Part shown: piece after piece, positions 45,070 through 58,200 of the stretch | How the letters are laid out: each line of letters opens with the position of its first letter | How positions within the stretch are numbered: the stretch's first letter is position 1 | Assembly (NCBI RefSeq): GCF_000247815.1 | Contig: NC_021674.1 | Coordinates: forward strand, 12,224,324-12,288,323 | Origin: Ficedula albicollis | Taxonomy: Eukaryota; Chordata; Aves; Passeriformes; Muscicapidae | Length of the DNA stretch: 64,000 nt | Reading direction: 5' to 3' | Program-made: the position numbers and the translations under genes | The notes under the pieces: generated by a model | Seen by the model: only the letters and a program-made list of their open reading frames with translations | Database searches by the model: none | Told to the model about the DNA's origin: nothing

Positions 45070-45075
45070 AATAAA
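45070..45075 (+). terminator. DTD1 poly(A) signal, candidate
   Basis: AATAAA lies 295 bases after the DTD1 stop codon (44773-44775) and is the first such hexamer after the stop. TGTGTTCTT follows within 35 bases. A second AATAAA at 46461-46466 could serve a longer transcript. Confidence 0.65.
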
Positions 45076-45109
45076 GCAGTAACTTAGCTCATAATCCTGC
45101 CATGTGTTC

Positions 45110-48100
45110 TTCAGATACCTGGAGATACAGGGTTATATTTCTGTTTGTCCTCACCCAGCAGGGAGCTCACTCTGGAGCAGCCCAAATACAGCACAGTTCC
45201 CAGCAAGGAGGTAGAAAACAGCTCAGAAGCTGGAGACAGGGCAGAACTGCAGCTTCCTTTCATGGTTCTTACCTGCCCCTCCTCAGTTTGTTCTTTCCCA
45301 GGATGAGTTAGTCACAAACTGTTTCATAGACCTTCACCATCTAATAAGGACATTAGGGCAGGCATTGAGAGCCAAGCTTGCCTCAGCAGCAGATCTTCTC
45401 TCCCCTCAGGCACTTGACCTGCAGGACATGCTTAGACATCAGTGAATTAGACTGAATATAGACCTGAATCCTTTGTCATGGATTATCTGCCTATGTAGAT
45501 ATGTGTTTATCATACTCTTCCAGTCAGCTTTAAACCTTCAGGACACAGCTTTCATTACCTTCCCTCCCTCTACCTGCTCCCGAAAAGCCACATTGATGAT
45601 TTTGACTTTTCAAAGCTCTCAAGAAAGTGTTATTATCCTCATCTGCACACTGAAGCCCTGAGCTGGCTGTGCAGTTTAGTTATTAACAGCGTTGCAAAAT
45701 TAAGGTTTAACCTTTCTCTCATTTTCCAATCCCCAGAGTTTAATCTGGCCATGATTTGTATACTTCAGCATCATTTATTGCTCACAAAGTTCCTTACTTT
45801 TTTTTTCTTTTTTAAATCCATGAATTTCCCAGGTGGTCAGACACTGGGCAATGATTTCTGTTCTATGCAAGGTTTTCCAATCACCTTTTCTGGGTTGTGT
45901 TGAAATAAGAACATTTTAGAGGGTTTGCAGGCCTTCTGAATGCTTTGGTCATTCCAGTCTTTCCAAATAACATGATTTCTAAGGAGTTGAACATCTCTAA
46001 AGTGTGGTATACAGATAACCTAACATTAGTTTTCATTGTGTTAACATTGTCACATCCTGTGACAATAAGATTCTTCTCTCTGTAGGATTTGAAGGAATCC
46101 TGCTGTATTTCTGCTTTACCTACAGTAATGCTCCTGTTTGTTTGCCTCCCACAGTTTCTTACGCAAAAGCTACCCTGAATTCTTGAAGAAAGACCCAACA
46201 TTCACCTCAGCAACACTCCTCAACAACTTGGGAAAAGGATGGAAAATGGGAAAGCAGAGCTGAGACATTAGAAACCGATCATTCTGTATTGAACCAACCA
46301 AAGCAATGCTGTCAGATTCAGTTGTAAATGTGTAGTGTCAGTAGTGAAAAGGACTTGTGACATTTCTGTGTATGCGTTCTCACATGACTGCTGAGTAAAG
46401 GGTGACTGTAGGAGATTGTAGCAGAACATTTCACTCTCAGTACATAAGCTCAATTTAAAGAATAAATCAGGGTTTTTCCTTAAACTTACACTTGAATTCT
46501 GAAAATTCTCTGAGCAGGCTTGTGTATTTTTTCTCACTCTGTGGTGTCATGTGCTACCTGTTTCCATTGCAGTGTGCAGATCTGTGCATATTATGGTAAA
46601 TTGTTAGCTGCTGCCTTACATCAGGTTAGGCAGTCCAGTCTTTCTGCATGGACTAAGTTATTACAAGGGAAGATCAACCTCTAGTTGTTTATCATGTGGA
46701 ACACATCCATCTTGTAAACTTTTTTAAAAACAGAAAAGACTTTATTAAACAAATGATGCCTGTTGGTGTTTGTGGATTGCATTCCCTGAGTGACTTCTGG
46801 GTGTGACAAAGAGGGGGGACACAGAGCTAAACTTGTAGGCCAAGGAACACCTATTGCTTCAACTCATCCACCTTTCCTGTGGAAGGTTAGAAGTCAGGTT
46901 GCTGACCTGAAATCTTTGCTGTTTCTAACACGTCTAAGTAATTTATTTTGTGGTGGCTATCAAAATGTCACACAGCTGCTCACCTACTGGATCCAGGTCT
47001 GCTGTCAGATCCATGGGAAGCAGAAGAGCATTTGGAAACTGCCAGCCAACAACAAGAGCTGAGAAGAAGCTGCAAAACTGCCAAGGAAGCTTTGGGGGGA
47101 AAATGAAAGACTGCAGGCTGTTACACTTAGACTTCTTTCAGAAGTTGATGGCACCTTTTATATTTGCTATTCCCTAGGTCTGCCTTGCCCTTCCAGTCTG
47201 CCCTGGGCACCATCTGACCATTATATGCAATATAAGGAAAAGCTGTGTGTTTGGGACAGATGCTTCCTGTTGTCCTGTGCCCAGAGTATTTTTAAGCATC
47301 ACAATTAGTTTAAAAAAAACCACCAACCAGCCAAGCCCACTTAATTTAAAAGTACTGTTTACTTTAAAAAAAGTTTTTGCCTTACTCTATCAGCAAATCT
47401 TGGGCAAAGCCACTTTTCCAAGTGCAGTTACATGGCTTTGAAATAGGGTATTTATCCCATGGATTTTTCTGCTTCTAGAGAGCTGCAAGCAAAAACCAGA
47501 AGACATGAATTCCTGTCTCTTGTTCCTCTGCTTGGAATTTCTTAGGAAAAATGTTTTCTCAACAGAAGACACCTCCAAAGAAAATGTGCTGCTAATTGTC
47601 ATGGACTGCTAAAAACCAGAAAATACAATTATTGTAACGCTAAAAAACTTATGGAGGTGTTTTTCCAACATTTCTATTTAGATACTGGCTCTAGGGGCTG
47701 AGAGTTTGAAAAATAGGATTTTAAGACAGAATAAGTGATGTTTCTACAAAGCTGTTTGAAAAAATGATCAGAGTATTTTCTTTTGGGGTGCAAATGCAGT
47801 AATCAAAGTCAAAATAACATGACTATTGATGTAAGTACCCAGTAGCTATGCTCATAATGTAGAAGTTAGTGTGGACAGTTAATTAAAAATGTTCTCATTT
47901 ACAGAGAAATTCATTCATGGAGCATCCCCATGACTAGTGGAGTTATTTCCTTTCAGTACCTGCCCAGCAAAGGGCAGACAGAGCTCCCCAAGCAGGTTTT
48001 CAGCTGGTGTGAAGTGTCTGCTCTTCTCTGGCTGCCAGTCCACCCTGAGCAGTCCTGCAATGTTCTCAGAAATGCCCATTTTTGGTCGATTTTTCACCTG

Positions 48101-51100
48101 AGTGTTTAGAAATGGTTCTCTATCAGCTCAGCTGCATGTAACTATGGCCTATATAGACAGCAAAGGTGTGGTGAAAATTTAAAAAGAGATTCCTAAACTC
48201 TTTGCATGTATTCGATTCTCAGTGGAAGTGAGATGGCAGGGTCCTGGCAGGAATCAGAGCAGGTGCTGTGAAAATACAATGGAGCTTGGTCACCTTTCCA
48301 TATTCTTCAGTACATGTTCATTCTCATACCAACCTCAATTTTATTTTATATTCCTAATGCCTTAGGAGGAGAGCACCCTGTCGTCTCCCCAGTCTATGAT
48401 TTGCCAGGCCAAATCCCAGTCCTTATGAAAACTGGCCACCTGTTCACCCTGGCATAAATGGCTCAAAGCTGAGCTCTTTCAGAGGGATGAGAAGCCAGTT
48501 TGTAGCTTGAGGGGTTTTTGGCACTGGTCTTTGAAAATAATCCAAGGAAATACTGAGCTGTGGCTGACCGTAGATCCCCACACTCAGCATGGAAGGGCTG
48601 ATGAAGCAGGTGTAAACCCATCTAAAACCCCCTATTTCCCTCGTAACCTCATCACATGATGCCCACATGATGTGTGGGATATTTTAGGAAGCCAGAGATG
48701 TAAATGAGACTGAGGTCAGAGCAGCATGGCCTTGGTGGAGAAGTGGTGCCAGGGGCTGAAGACAGCCCACAGCATGGTGGGGTCTCAACAGCTCTGCCTG
48801 CACCACAAGTGTTATCAATAACCTATAATCTTTGGTCAAGGGCTGCTTGGGAATGGCAGTTAACACCAAATGCTTCAAAAGGTCAGGCTGGACTAGGGAA
48901 TGGTCCAAATATTTTATTTCTTGATGATTTCTTCTGGAGAGCTTCTCTGATTTAATAAACAGTTTAGTACTTTCAGCCAGCAGTATCTGGATATGTTTTT
49001 GTTCTTTGTGAGTTTAATCTAATACCCTATATTTTAGAGCTGCTCCTTCTATTTCCATGCCAAAAAATTATTATTCATTTAATAAATATATTGTCAATAT
49101 ATTGATGTATGGGGAGTGTGTTTCAGTTGTGACTTAAGGAGAGGAGATTTGCACTTTGTGTAAGAGAGTACTTTGCTATTAATACAAAAGTGTTTTTTCC
49201 TCTTGAGTTTAGGTTATCTGGGGGATGTTGGTCAGTGCCAGATGAGGTATGATGGTGAATTTTTTTCCTGTTAAGAACTGGGACTCATTTTATATGGGTG
49301 GTTCAAAAGCCTCTGACTATATAGAGTATATGTAAGTCTTTTTACTAATCCTTCTGCACTAACACACCTGTATGCAAAAGGTTGGAGTACTTGGGGGTGA
49401 ACAGTTCATATGGCAGATGTTATTAGCCTGTAAAAGCCTTCCATGACATATCTTCTAAAACTTTGAGTGTATTTGTTTTGTAGTAAAAAAAATGGCAAAT
49501 CTTGACTCAGGGTGAGGTGTGATTGGCTGCTGAAGCAGACCCAGAGATGTTTTTTGTTTTGAGACTATTTTCCTTTGTGCCACCTGGTGTCAGCAGAACC
49601 TAAGAAATTGAAAACCATTACAGTGGATTAAGGTGGTTTTCATTAAAGCCTCCTTCCTTAAAGAAAAATTATCATTTTAGTGATAATTGACCCTGCTGTT
49701 TCTTCAGAGTGTATTTAGTATAAGTATTTACATTCTCCACAGTTCAAAAACAGTGCAATACAATATTTTTTTCTGTATATTAACCCAGTGATCTGCATTA
49801 CATTTGTGCAAACCCCTCAGCTCTGCAGAGGGGAAGCAGCAGCCCTTTGTTACCACAGCTTGTGCAGCCCTTGGTCGCATTAGCGTTTTCTGTGCTGCCT
49901 TTTGGAAGCCTCAGGCTCTGAGCTGTCTTTGATTCACAGCATTTCTGTCAAGCTACACAACTGCAGTTTTGGCAGCACCAATAGATGTGTTCTGGGTGTC
50001 AAGGCAGGAGGTGGGTTTCCTGAGCTGAGTCCAGTGCTTACAAGTATTGTAATCACTCCTCAGGACTGACAAATATCTGCCTGTGGAAATAGGTGAGTGC
50101 CTTCTGGATGAAACTAGGGTATGGTCCTACTCACATTTGTGTCTACAAGATCTCTTTTAGGGCAGGAAGATGTCTTTGCTTGTGCAATTTTAATCAGAAT
50201 ATGAATATGTCTTTTATGTCTTTCATTCTGCCATGAGTTTGTTTCTCTTGCTCCTCAGAAGCCAAGCACTGTTTGCTGTACAATGGATTTTTATTTGTAT
50301 CTTGTCATAGCTCCAAATATGTTCTCTCTAATTGTTTTTCTTTCTTTGGGGTTAGGGAGACAAAAGACTGGAATGTAAAGAGCAAACACAGTTGTTGTCA
50401 ATCCTAAAATATATTCACGTTCTAAAAGCTATTGTTTCAGGGGAAAAGGGCAGTCAGCTGGAATATTTCTCCCTATGGAGAGTTGGTTATTGTGTCACGG
50501 TCTCACAGTGCTGAGGCTTGCTGTCCCTGAAGCAGCCACAAACAGCAATCAGCCAGGCAACATTTCCTCTTGCGCTTTAGGAAGTGGAACAGCGTGGGCA
50601 GCAACCTTGTGGTGCCAGCCAAGGAGCTCCTGACCAGCGTGGAAAATTTCCAAGAGGTTGATAAATGTCCTTAGAAAAGAACCCTGGACAAACCCCCCTG
50701 AACCTGCTAGAATAGTTTAAGATCTGCTAATGCATAGAGAGGAATTGATGAAATGGGAAGGAGGGTGGAACAATGGAGGTATTTCTTATGGATTAAAAGG
50801 AACAAAAAGGATAACTTTAAGTTTTAAGAAATTTATTGGAATATAGCCAGCAGGCTTCCTAAGTTGAAGTATCCACTGCAACCATGAAGTTGTTGTGTGC
50901 CTGCTGCAAAACTGCCTCTGTGTTTCAGGGGAGAAGAGGGAGGTGAGAAACTCTTTTATTCCAGTTAGTTTAACATACACATATTTTTAACACATCTGAC
51001 AAAACATTTTTTGAATAAATTTTTATTTCCCCACCTGTATTTTGGGGAAATCCATGTTGTTCTTCTATAAAACTGGTTGGAAATACTTCTGTTGGTAGGA

Positions 51101-53100
51101 CAAATTGTATTTTTTCCATTAAGCTCCAGTGATGAAAGTTTACTGAGCTAGCCGGAATGTTCCTGCAAATAATTACTGAAATATAATGTATTATGGATTA
51201 AAATCCATAAAGAAAATTGATCAGAATATTTAGATTCAGAGTACTGTCTCTTTCTAATAGGAGGTATTGTTGAGAAATCCATGGAGTCATATGCAGCCAC
51301 TTGCTGATAAGAAAACCATCTTGAAGAGCAGCATAGTGCATTCTTGCAAGGATTAAAGTGCTGACATTAAAACTGGAACTGATTATATTCAATGTGGTTT
51401 AGGAAAAAGGATTTCAAATTAGCCCAGAAGTTTTGGCTTCAACCCCTTTAACTTCAAATCCTGTTTGCTTTTATCTGCTTTGGTGTCCGAACTGTGCTCT
51501 GTGTTAATGTTTTCACTTGTTTTTTTATCTGTGTCAGCTCCAGGAATCTCTCAGGGTGAATAGGATCTCAGGCTGGGAGAAGCTGTGCTGCTCCTGATGT
51601 GGGTACCGGTGTTGGTGATCCTACAATCTGCACCAGACAAGGAAGGAAGATTTTTGCATATCAATACCAGGTCAGTCACCTTTTTTTTCCAATTATTTCC
51701 TACCTGAAATACATGTGTTTGTAAAGATAAGCACAGAATACATTTAATTCCTGTTTCTGCCTTGTGCCTTCTAAGTTGCCAGATGCACTGCTTTTGATCA
51801 AATTTTATCTTGCCTTCCAGCATTCCTTCTTTCCCCATCATCAAGCTGATCAGTTCCTGCTCCTCTGTCTATTGTAACCCCATATTGAAAAGTGGGCCCC
51901 TCCCACTGGGGTTCCTGCATAAGTCAAATTTTCAGCACAGCTTGCAAAGGGGGCTTTGTTTTGGTTTTGGAAATGTTTAGAAGGGTGTAAAAATAACATA
52001 AAAGATAATGAGAAGGGAAAAAAACCTGTTTGTCTGTGCAGGCATAAATCCCTTTGAGGTCCCAGTGGGGAAATGGGGAGTAAGGGAGAAGGGGAACAGC
52101 TGGAAGCTCGAGTTGTATTTGTGAGGTTTTTTCCTTGGAGCAAACCAAGTGGAGTAAAAGATGCCTCATGTATGAACTGGATGTTTCTACACTGATGGCA
52201 GCATGCCCAGAATTACCAAGTACAAATGCCACAGGAGATTAATTAAATGCAACAGAACAGTGTTGCCATGCTGTTGTAAATAAAGTATAAAATACATTGA
52301 CCTGCAACCTGAAGAGCTCTGAAGTGGAGCCTGTAGTCTGATCATCTGTTCATCTCTAAATGTACACGGAGCAGGAATTTAGGGCATCATTTGTTTGCAT
52401 CTTTCTGGCCTTCTACACTGGTGTAATACAGTATTTTCCAGCCATAACTGTTTCCAAGTAACTGTGCCTCTCTGAAGTGTGATGTTTGAGCTCTGAGGTT
52501 CATCCACTGTTCTCTCTCTGCTGCTCCTGTTCAGTCTGTTTTACACCAAACCACAGCCTTACTTAGGACCTGCTACAGGATGCTTCCTGTGGAGGCCAAA
52601 AATCAGGGGAGCTGGTGACTGCTTGAAACAAGAGGAATGAGGAAGAACACAGGCATCCTGACCTCTGTGCCACATAGTCCCAGACAGATTCTGCTACTGG
52701 TCCCCCATTCAGAATGTACATAAGATGCTGAGGAAGACCTTTTGGACCATTATTTGTATGATGATGGTTTTCACCTCCAGCTCACCAGTCTGGTCATCAG
52801 ATTCACTTGATTCAGTTTTCTGACATCACCAGCATCTGAGTAAAGTGGAGTTTTAGTTCATGAGTGTTGGTTGACAGAGGATTAATTTTAATAAGCTGAA
52901 AATTCTGTTTCTGATGGGGAAATCCAGAGACACTGGAGAAACTGCAGCATTCAGAAACTGAAGTAGTCAGGAAATTTGTCAAACCAGCTTGGATTACTGA
53001 TTACAGGTATTTTGTGTCCTCAAAGCAAGAGGGTTGCATTCAGCATTTCTCTTTCTGATTGGTTTGAGATTTGCCAGCTTTTTTCCTTCAAGCCAGATCT
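45110..53100. other. Gene-free stretch downstream of DTD1, first part
   Basis: About 8 kb of mixed unique-looking sequence. I recognise no gene family in either strand. One short open segment with a good acceptor, 46156-46263, is listed separately. No clear CR1 copy stands out. Confidence 0.5.
46156..46263 (+). other. Candidate short 3' exon (unrecognised, weak)
   Basis: A strong acceptor (TTTGCCTCCCACAG, ending at 46155) is followed by 108 bases that read, in one frame, as 35 residues starting FLRKSYPEFLKKDPTF and ending KMGKQS before TGA. An AATAAA follows at 46461. I do not recognise the sequence. It could be an alternative last exon of DTD1 or of an unrelated transcript, or a chance frame. 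Confidence 0.2.
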
Positions 53101-53116
53101 TGCTGGAAAATGCATA

Positions 53117-53125
53117 TATACATAC

Positions 53126-53160
<35 letters not shown>

Positions 53161-53182
53161 CATGTGTATACACACATATATA
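53117..53182 (+). repeat. Compound (TA)n(TG)n microsatellite
   Basis: CATACATATATATATATATG is followed by about nine TG units, then CATGTGTATACACACATATATA. Further TATATG-rich sequence continues near 53219-53280. Confidence 0.9.
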
Positions 53183-53289
53183 GATACTAAATAAAATTTG
53201 TTAAATGCCACTTTAAAATTTATATATATGCATATGTCATCTCTATAAATGTATGTGTGTCATATATAACATATATGCATCTGTGTCCT

Positions 53290-54760
53290 GCAGGGTCTTA
53301 AAGAAACAGTAACAATTTTGGACACAAAGAAATATGGAGTACGGTGGGGTTACCCACAACAATCTGTCATTTTCAGCCAGGGATACTTGATACTTTCTTA
53401 GTAAGATCAACCTTGATGTTACATTAAATTTTAGACATGACCAGGCCCAGCAGGTTTTTGTTTCACAGGGTGCTAAATTCTGTGTGCTTCTATTTTTCCA
53501 GTCTGATTTAATTGTCAAAATCCTCACTCAGAGACAATTTACTTCTACCCTTGCTAGAGTCTCCTGAGATGTGTTGCTTAGCATGGATATTTTCTTGAAG
53601 TGGTACTGCTCATTTATTGGGACCACTAGCTTCAGTTTACCTTATCTGATTCTCAAAAAGAATAAAAAATATTTACTGTATAATAAAACACAGTGTAAGT
53701 AATACTTAATAAGATTTTGTCTAGACCTGTGTTCTCACCCATAAAAGCCCTGTTTACAGAAATTTTGAACACCCTTTTCAGTAACAAAGTGGAATATATG
53801 GAATAGATTTAGGCTCTTTAGGTGTTGCTGTACAAGCTTCACAATAACTGAAGAGAGCCTGTAAGAGCAGTTTTTACTTCTTCCTTCATCCCAAATTTGT
53901 CTCCTTGAAGAGTGCAGGGCACATTGAAGTTTGCAGGGTCTCATTTCATGATGTTGTCATGTGATACCTCTTTATTGGTCTCTCTGGGAAAGCTGGCAGT
54001 GTCTAGGAGATGTTTTGTCAATTGAGAGTGATCCCTTGCCTCAGTTGAAAGATTTTGCCTGTTTAATCTCTCCTAGTAGGTCCATGAGAGCTTAAATGGA
54101 TGTGGGAAGTGGGGAGTCTGTCAACCATCCACAGCCTTTAATGCTCCTTGTGTTATACAAGGCACATATTTGGACAAACTACTGGGTAAAATGATATGGT
54201 TTCTTATTATTTTCATCCCCTCCTCCTCCCTTTTATTTGGTCCTCAAATTTAGAAATGTTCAACAAAAGCCTGTGCTGGTGAGCCTGTGAGTGAGCAGCT
54301 TTGCTAGAACATCTGCAGTAACTCCAGTTGTCAGCAGGAGATGCTCCTAGAAGCAAAACTGAAGGAGGAGAAATGCTGCATCTTCAGTTCAGGTGATTTC
54401 TGGACAGTTATGCATACACTTGTATTTTGTTTTAATTCTTTGTTGATCTTGCAGTGAAACCTAAGCTTTCTTTGGCACCTTAGAGACTTCTTTGAGTTAA
54501 AAGATTTCTTCCAAGCAGATGGTTCTAATCTTCTCTCACATACGATTTCAGGTGAATTCCTTGCTTCTTATTTTGGCTGCCAGTACTTTGAATTTGAATT
54601 TTACTTTTTTCAAATATAAACACTTTTAGTGGTAGGTTGGTTGGTTTGTTTTTCTTTGTTTTTTTTTTTTTCCAGACATGTGCTTATATAAACTCCAGAA
54701 ATGCAGCCCACCAAACCAAAACCAAAACTGTAGTTAGATTTCTACTATTTTAACACGATT
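53290..54760. other. Gene-free stretch
   Basis: No gene or clear repeat is recognised. A 14-T run lies near 54660. Confidence 0.5.
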
Positions 54761-54764
54761 TTGA

Positions 54765-55235
54765 GACACTGGAGTATGTCCAGAGAAGGACAACAAAATT
54801 GGTGATGGATCTAGAGAGCAAGTCGTGTGAAGAGAGGCTGAGGGAGTTGGGAGTGCTCAGCCTGGAGAAAAGGAGGCTCACGAGACCTTATCACTCTCTA
54901 CAAGTCCCTGGAAGGAGAGGGTAGCCAGGTGTAGACTGACCTCCTCTTCCAAAGAACCAGGACAAGACAACACAGCCTCAAGATGCACCAGGGGAGGTTC
55001 AGGTTAAACATCAGGTAAAATTTCTTCATGGAAAGGGTTGTCAAGCATTGGAATGGGCTGCCCAGTGAGGTAGTGGAGTCACCATTCCTGGAAGTGTTCA
55101 ATAAATGACAATAAATATTCAATAAATGTGACATTCAGTGCTATGGTTTAATTGGCAGGGTGGTGTTTAGTCAAAGGTTGGACTTGGTGATCTTGGAGAT
55201 TTTCTCCAACCTTAATGATTTTGTGGTTGTAAGGG
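54765..55235 (+). mobile_element. CR1 LINE 3' end, sense, best preserved copy in the window
   Basis: The order of phrases follows a CR1 3' end: CTGGAGTATGTCCAGAGAAG, GAGAGGCTGAGGGAGTTGGG, CTCAGCCTGGAGAAAAGGAG, TCACTCTCTACAAGTCCCTG, GGTTCAGGTTAAACATCAGG, GGGCTGCCCAGTGAGG and GGACTTGGTGATCTTGGAG. A small AATAAA/GACAATAAATATTC insertion interrupts it near 55100-55135. Confidence 0.9.
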
Positions 55236-55239
55236 TTTC

Positions 55240-58200
55240 TCGTTCTTTTCAGGTATTGCTTTTTGGGGACCTGACAATTTGTGGGTGTTTTTTATATACA
55301 GATTTGTGTCTTGATCTGTATCAGCAAGAACATTTTACACATCCTCTTTAAGGTGAAGGTAAATAAGGAATATTTTCTATGACTCCATGCTCACCACCTA
55401 CACTGTAAATCAGAACTAAAACCCCTTATTAACCTGGAGTTTGCATTGGCAAGACTTGTGTGACCTAAGTTGTTACTCCCCACATGCTCAGACCATTGTA
55501 GCCCATGCCCAGGCCTAAAAAGTTCCTACAGCTTCAAATTATCTTTTATACCTACCTGATGAACTTCTAATTAATAAGAAAACCAGCATTTTCTCAGGAA
55601 CAAGCAGAGAGAATGATGTTCTAAGTGCTTCTTAAACATTATCAGATGGTAAGTTTAATGCTAATCCTGACTACCTTGCACTACTCTGCCTCTTCTTATT
55701 TGCAGTAACTTCTACATTTCAGTCTGTGTGGGCATAGTGATTGTATTTAAAATAAAGTGCCTTAATTCTGGGGGTAAGAAAGCAGGTACTGATAAGTTTA
55801 TCTGTGATGTCTACTGCTGTGCCTCCTGAAGGGAGGGGAATGTGCTTGTCTTTTGTCTAGTCACTGGCTACACCTTTATTTTTGTATCCGAGCCTGAAAT
55901 ACTTTGTCCTGTCCCTAAGAAACATTGCAAAGGATTTGTTTTACATGAAACACAATAGAAGTCAGGGAGGACATGTGTGTTTGATTTTTAGACCAGACCA
56001 CAAACATGGTAACAAGAACTGCGTTGATCATTGAGGACAAATTAGTTTTGCCTTAGGGGGGTGGGGGACAGTGGGGGGAAGCAAAAGAATTCTGATGATT
56101 GTAGTAAAAATTTAGTGCAAAAATAGAGTTGTGCACTGAATCTTTCAATTGTATTTTCTTTATGAGAATGACTTTTTTTTTCCCGTTGGCCTTGAAGGTG
56201 CTGAAAATGGGCACACAGGCAATGCACATAGGCATTTTGGCCTCTTCCAACGTGGATGTTGGATGAATTCTGTGCCCCAGGCTTTGTGTCAGGTAACCTT
56301 GGAGTCTCCCATCTCATTTTCACGTAATGCCACTTTCTGAATGACATTTTGTATAGTTTTTCCACTGTTAGGTTATTTTTTCCAGCTCTATCCTGCCAGC
56401 CGTAAGGCAGTCTGAATGCTAATGGAGTTGGAATGCACTGAAAGAATGCATTGAGACTAAAACAGCAATAATTCTTCAGGTATTTGTATTTCTAATTCTG
56501 TAGAATATTGTGTCTATTTATGAGTTGACTTGTTATGTTTGGGAAGGGAATCTGTTAAGAGGTTTTTTTGAGAAAGATTTCTATTTAATGACTCTTCATA
56601 AGTGAGACACTCGGCCTATTTCCAGAACAGAAATGTATTGGCTTAGTGGTTCTAATGAGCTAATTTGAGTTCCATTTCTGTTTATTGGGTAAATGAGCAG
56701 ATGTGAAAAATTAAATTAAATTTGTCTAATTTGTTCCACCACCAATTTTTAAGGTTATATTTACAGTACTGAATATGCTGCAATTTTTTCTGATCTCTGT
56801 AATGTGTGAGGAAAAAATAGACTACGTCAGTTCTCCAGTGTTTTTTAAGGAAAAAAATAATTTTTTTAGGGATACACTGAGAAAACAAAAACAATCCACG
56901 TTAAAGGAGCAGCTCAGGAATGTGAGGATAATTTTGAATTACACATTGGTTTGTTGCTGCTCAGTGTGCAAAGCTGGAGAACTTAAGAAAGTTTCTACCC
57001 CTTGGTAATGGTCATCTTTCCTTTAGCTTGGGTTTTTAGACTTTCACTGATTTATCATCAGATACAGTTTTACAGGTTTAATTGTACTCTTGAGCATTGT
57101 AATGTCAAATTTCAGTGTTTTCAATCTAATTTTACTTGCAAGGAGGTGTGCAAAACCGTTTGGAGCAGGAGTAGAAAACCACATGTAATGTCGCCAGCGA
57201 TGTGACTTTTATTAGTATGCAATATGCCACCAGTAATATGTGCCTATATGAACCCAACAGTCTGTCAATTGAGGAAGATTATTGGCATGTAAATTAACCA
57301 CTGTGTCCTCAATACGGAAGTAGTGACTCTCCTCTGTATTACCCTATTTTAGTGCAGTTTTAATAGTGCAGCAGAAATAACTAATACCAAAGGATTAAAT
57401 TTTTAATATTTTATCATTAACTTAATAACAGGGAGAGCAATATAGTGGGTCTTTAGCAGACCATTGTGCTGGTCTGGAGAACTATGCAGCCCCCAGTCTT
57501 CAAAATGCTATTCCTTGAAGATAGGGTAAGTCTTCACTACATAGAAAAGAGTTACCACATGTCATACATGTAGATTTCAGGAAGGTCAGTTGGGATGCTA
57601 CTGCAGAGGTCACCTGGGAATCCCATGACTTGCACCTGATGGGCAGCATTTAGGAGAAAAGACATTTAATACAGATTAAAAATGCTTAAAACTGCAAAAT
57701 AATGAGGAGATGCTTGATCTTAACCCTAAGAAAAAAGGGGATCTTTGGCTGACCTATCATTGAAACTATGTGTCAGACTGAGGACTTTTACCAGACTGAT
57801 GAGGGTTTTCCTTAAACTCTTTATGAATGAAAAATGGGCTGGCAAAGTTGCCAGTACCAGAAATATCCTTAAATCAAAAACAGCCTTTGCAACTTTTCCA
57901 ACAATATGAAGTTTGCAATCTCTGAGCAGCATCAATAAATGAGTCGCAGAGTGTCTCCCCCCCAGCTCTCATTAGCTGGGGAAGATTCAGGACAGAGGGG
58001 TGAGTTACAGAATAAGATTATTTTTCTGCTTCAATATCTCAGTGTTCAGAAGAAGGAAATATTAATTTTAGCTACAGCTCACATGCTCACCTCTAAACTC
58101 CAGGGAAGCCTGGATCTAAATGCATACCACGGTATCACTGTAAAAGGGACTGCTGGGTCATATCACATATCTGTTTCTGGTTCCAATTAAAACACATTTA

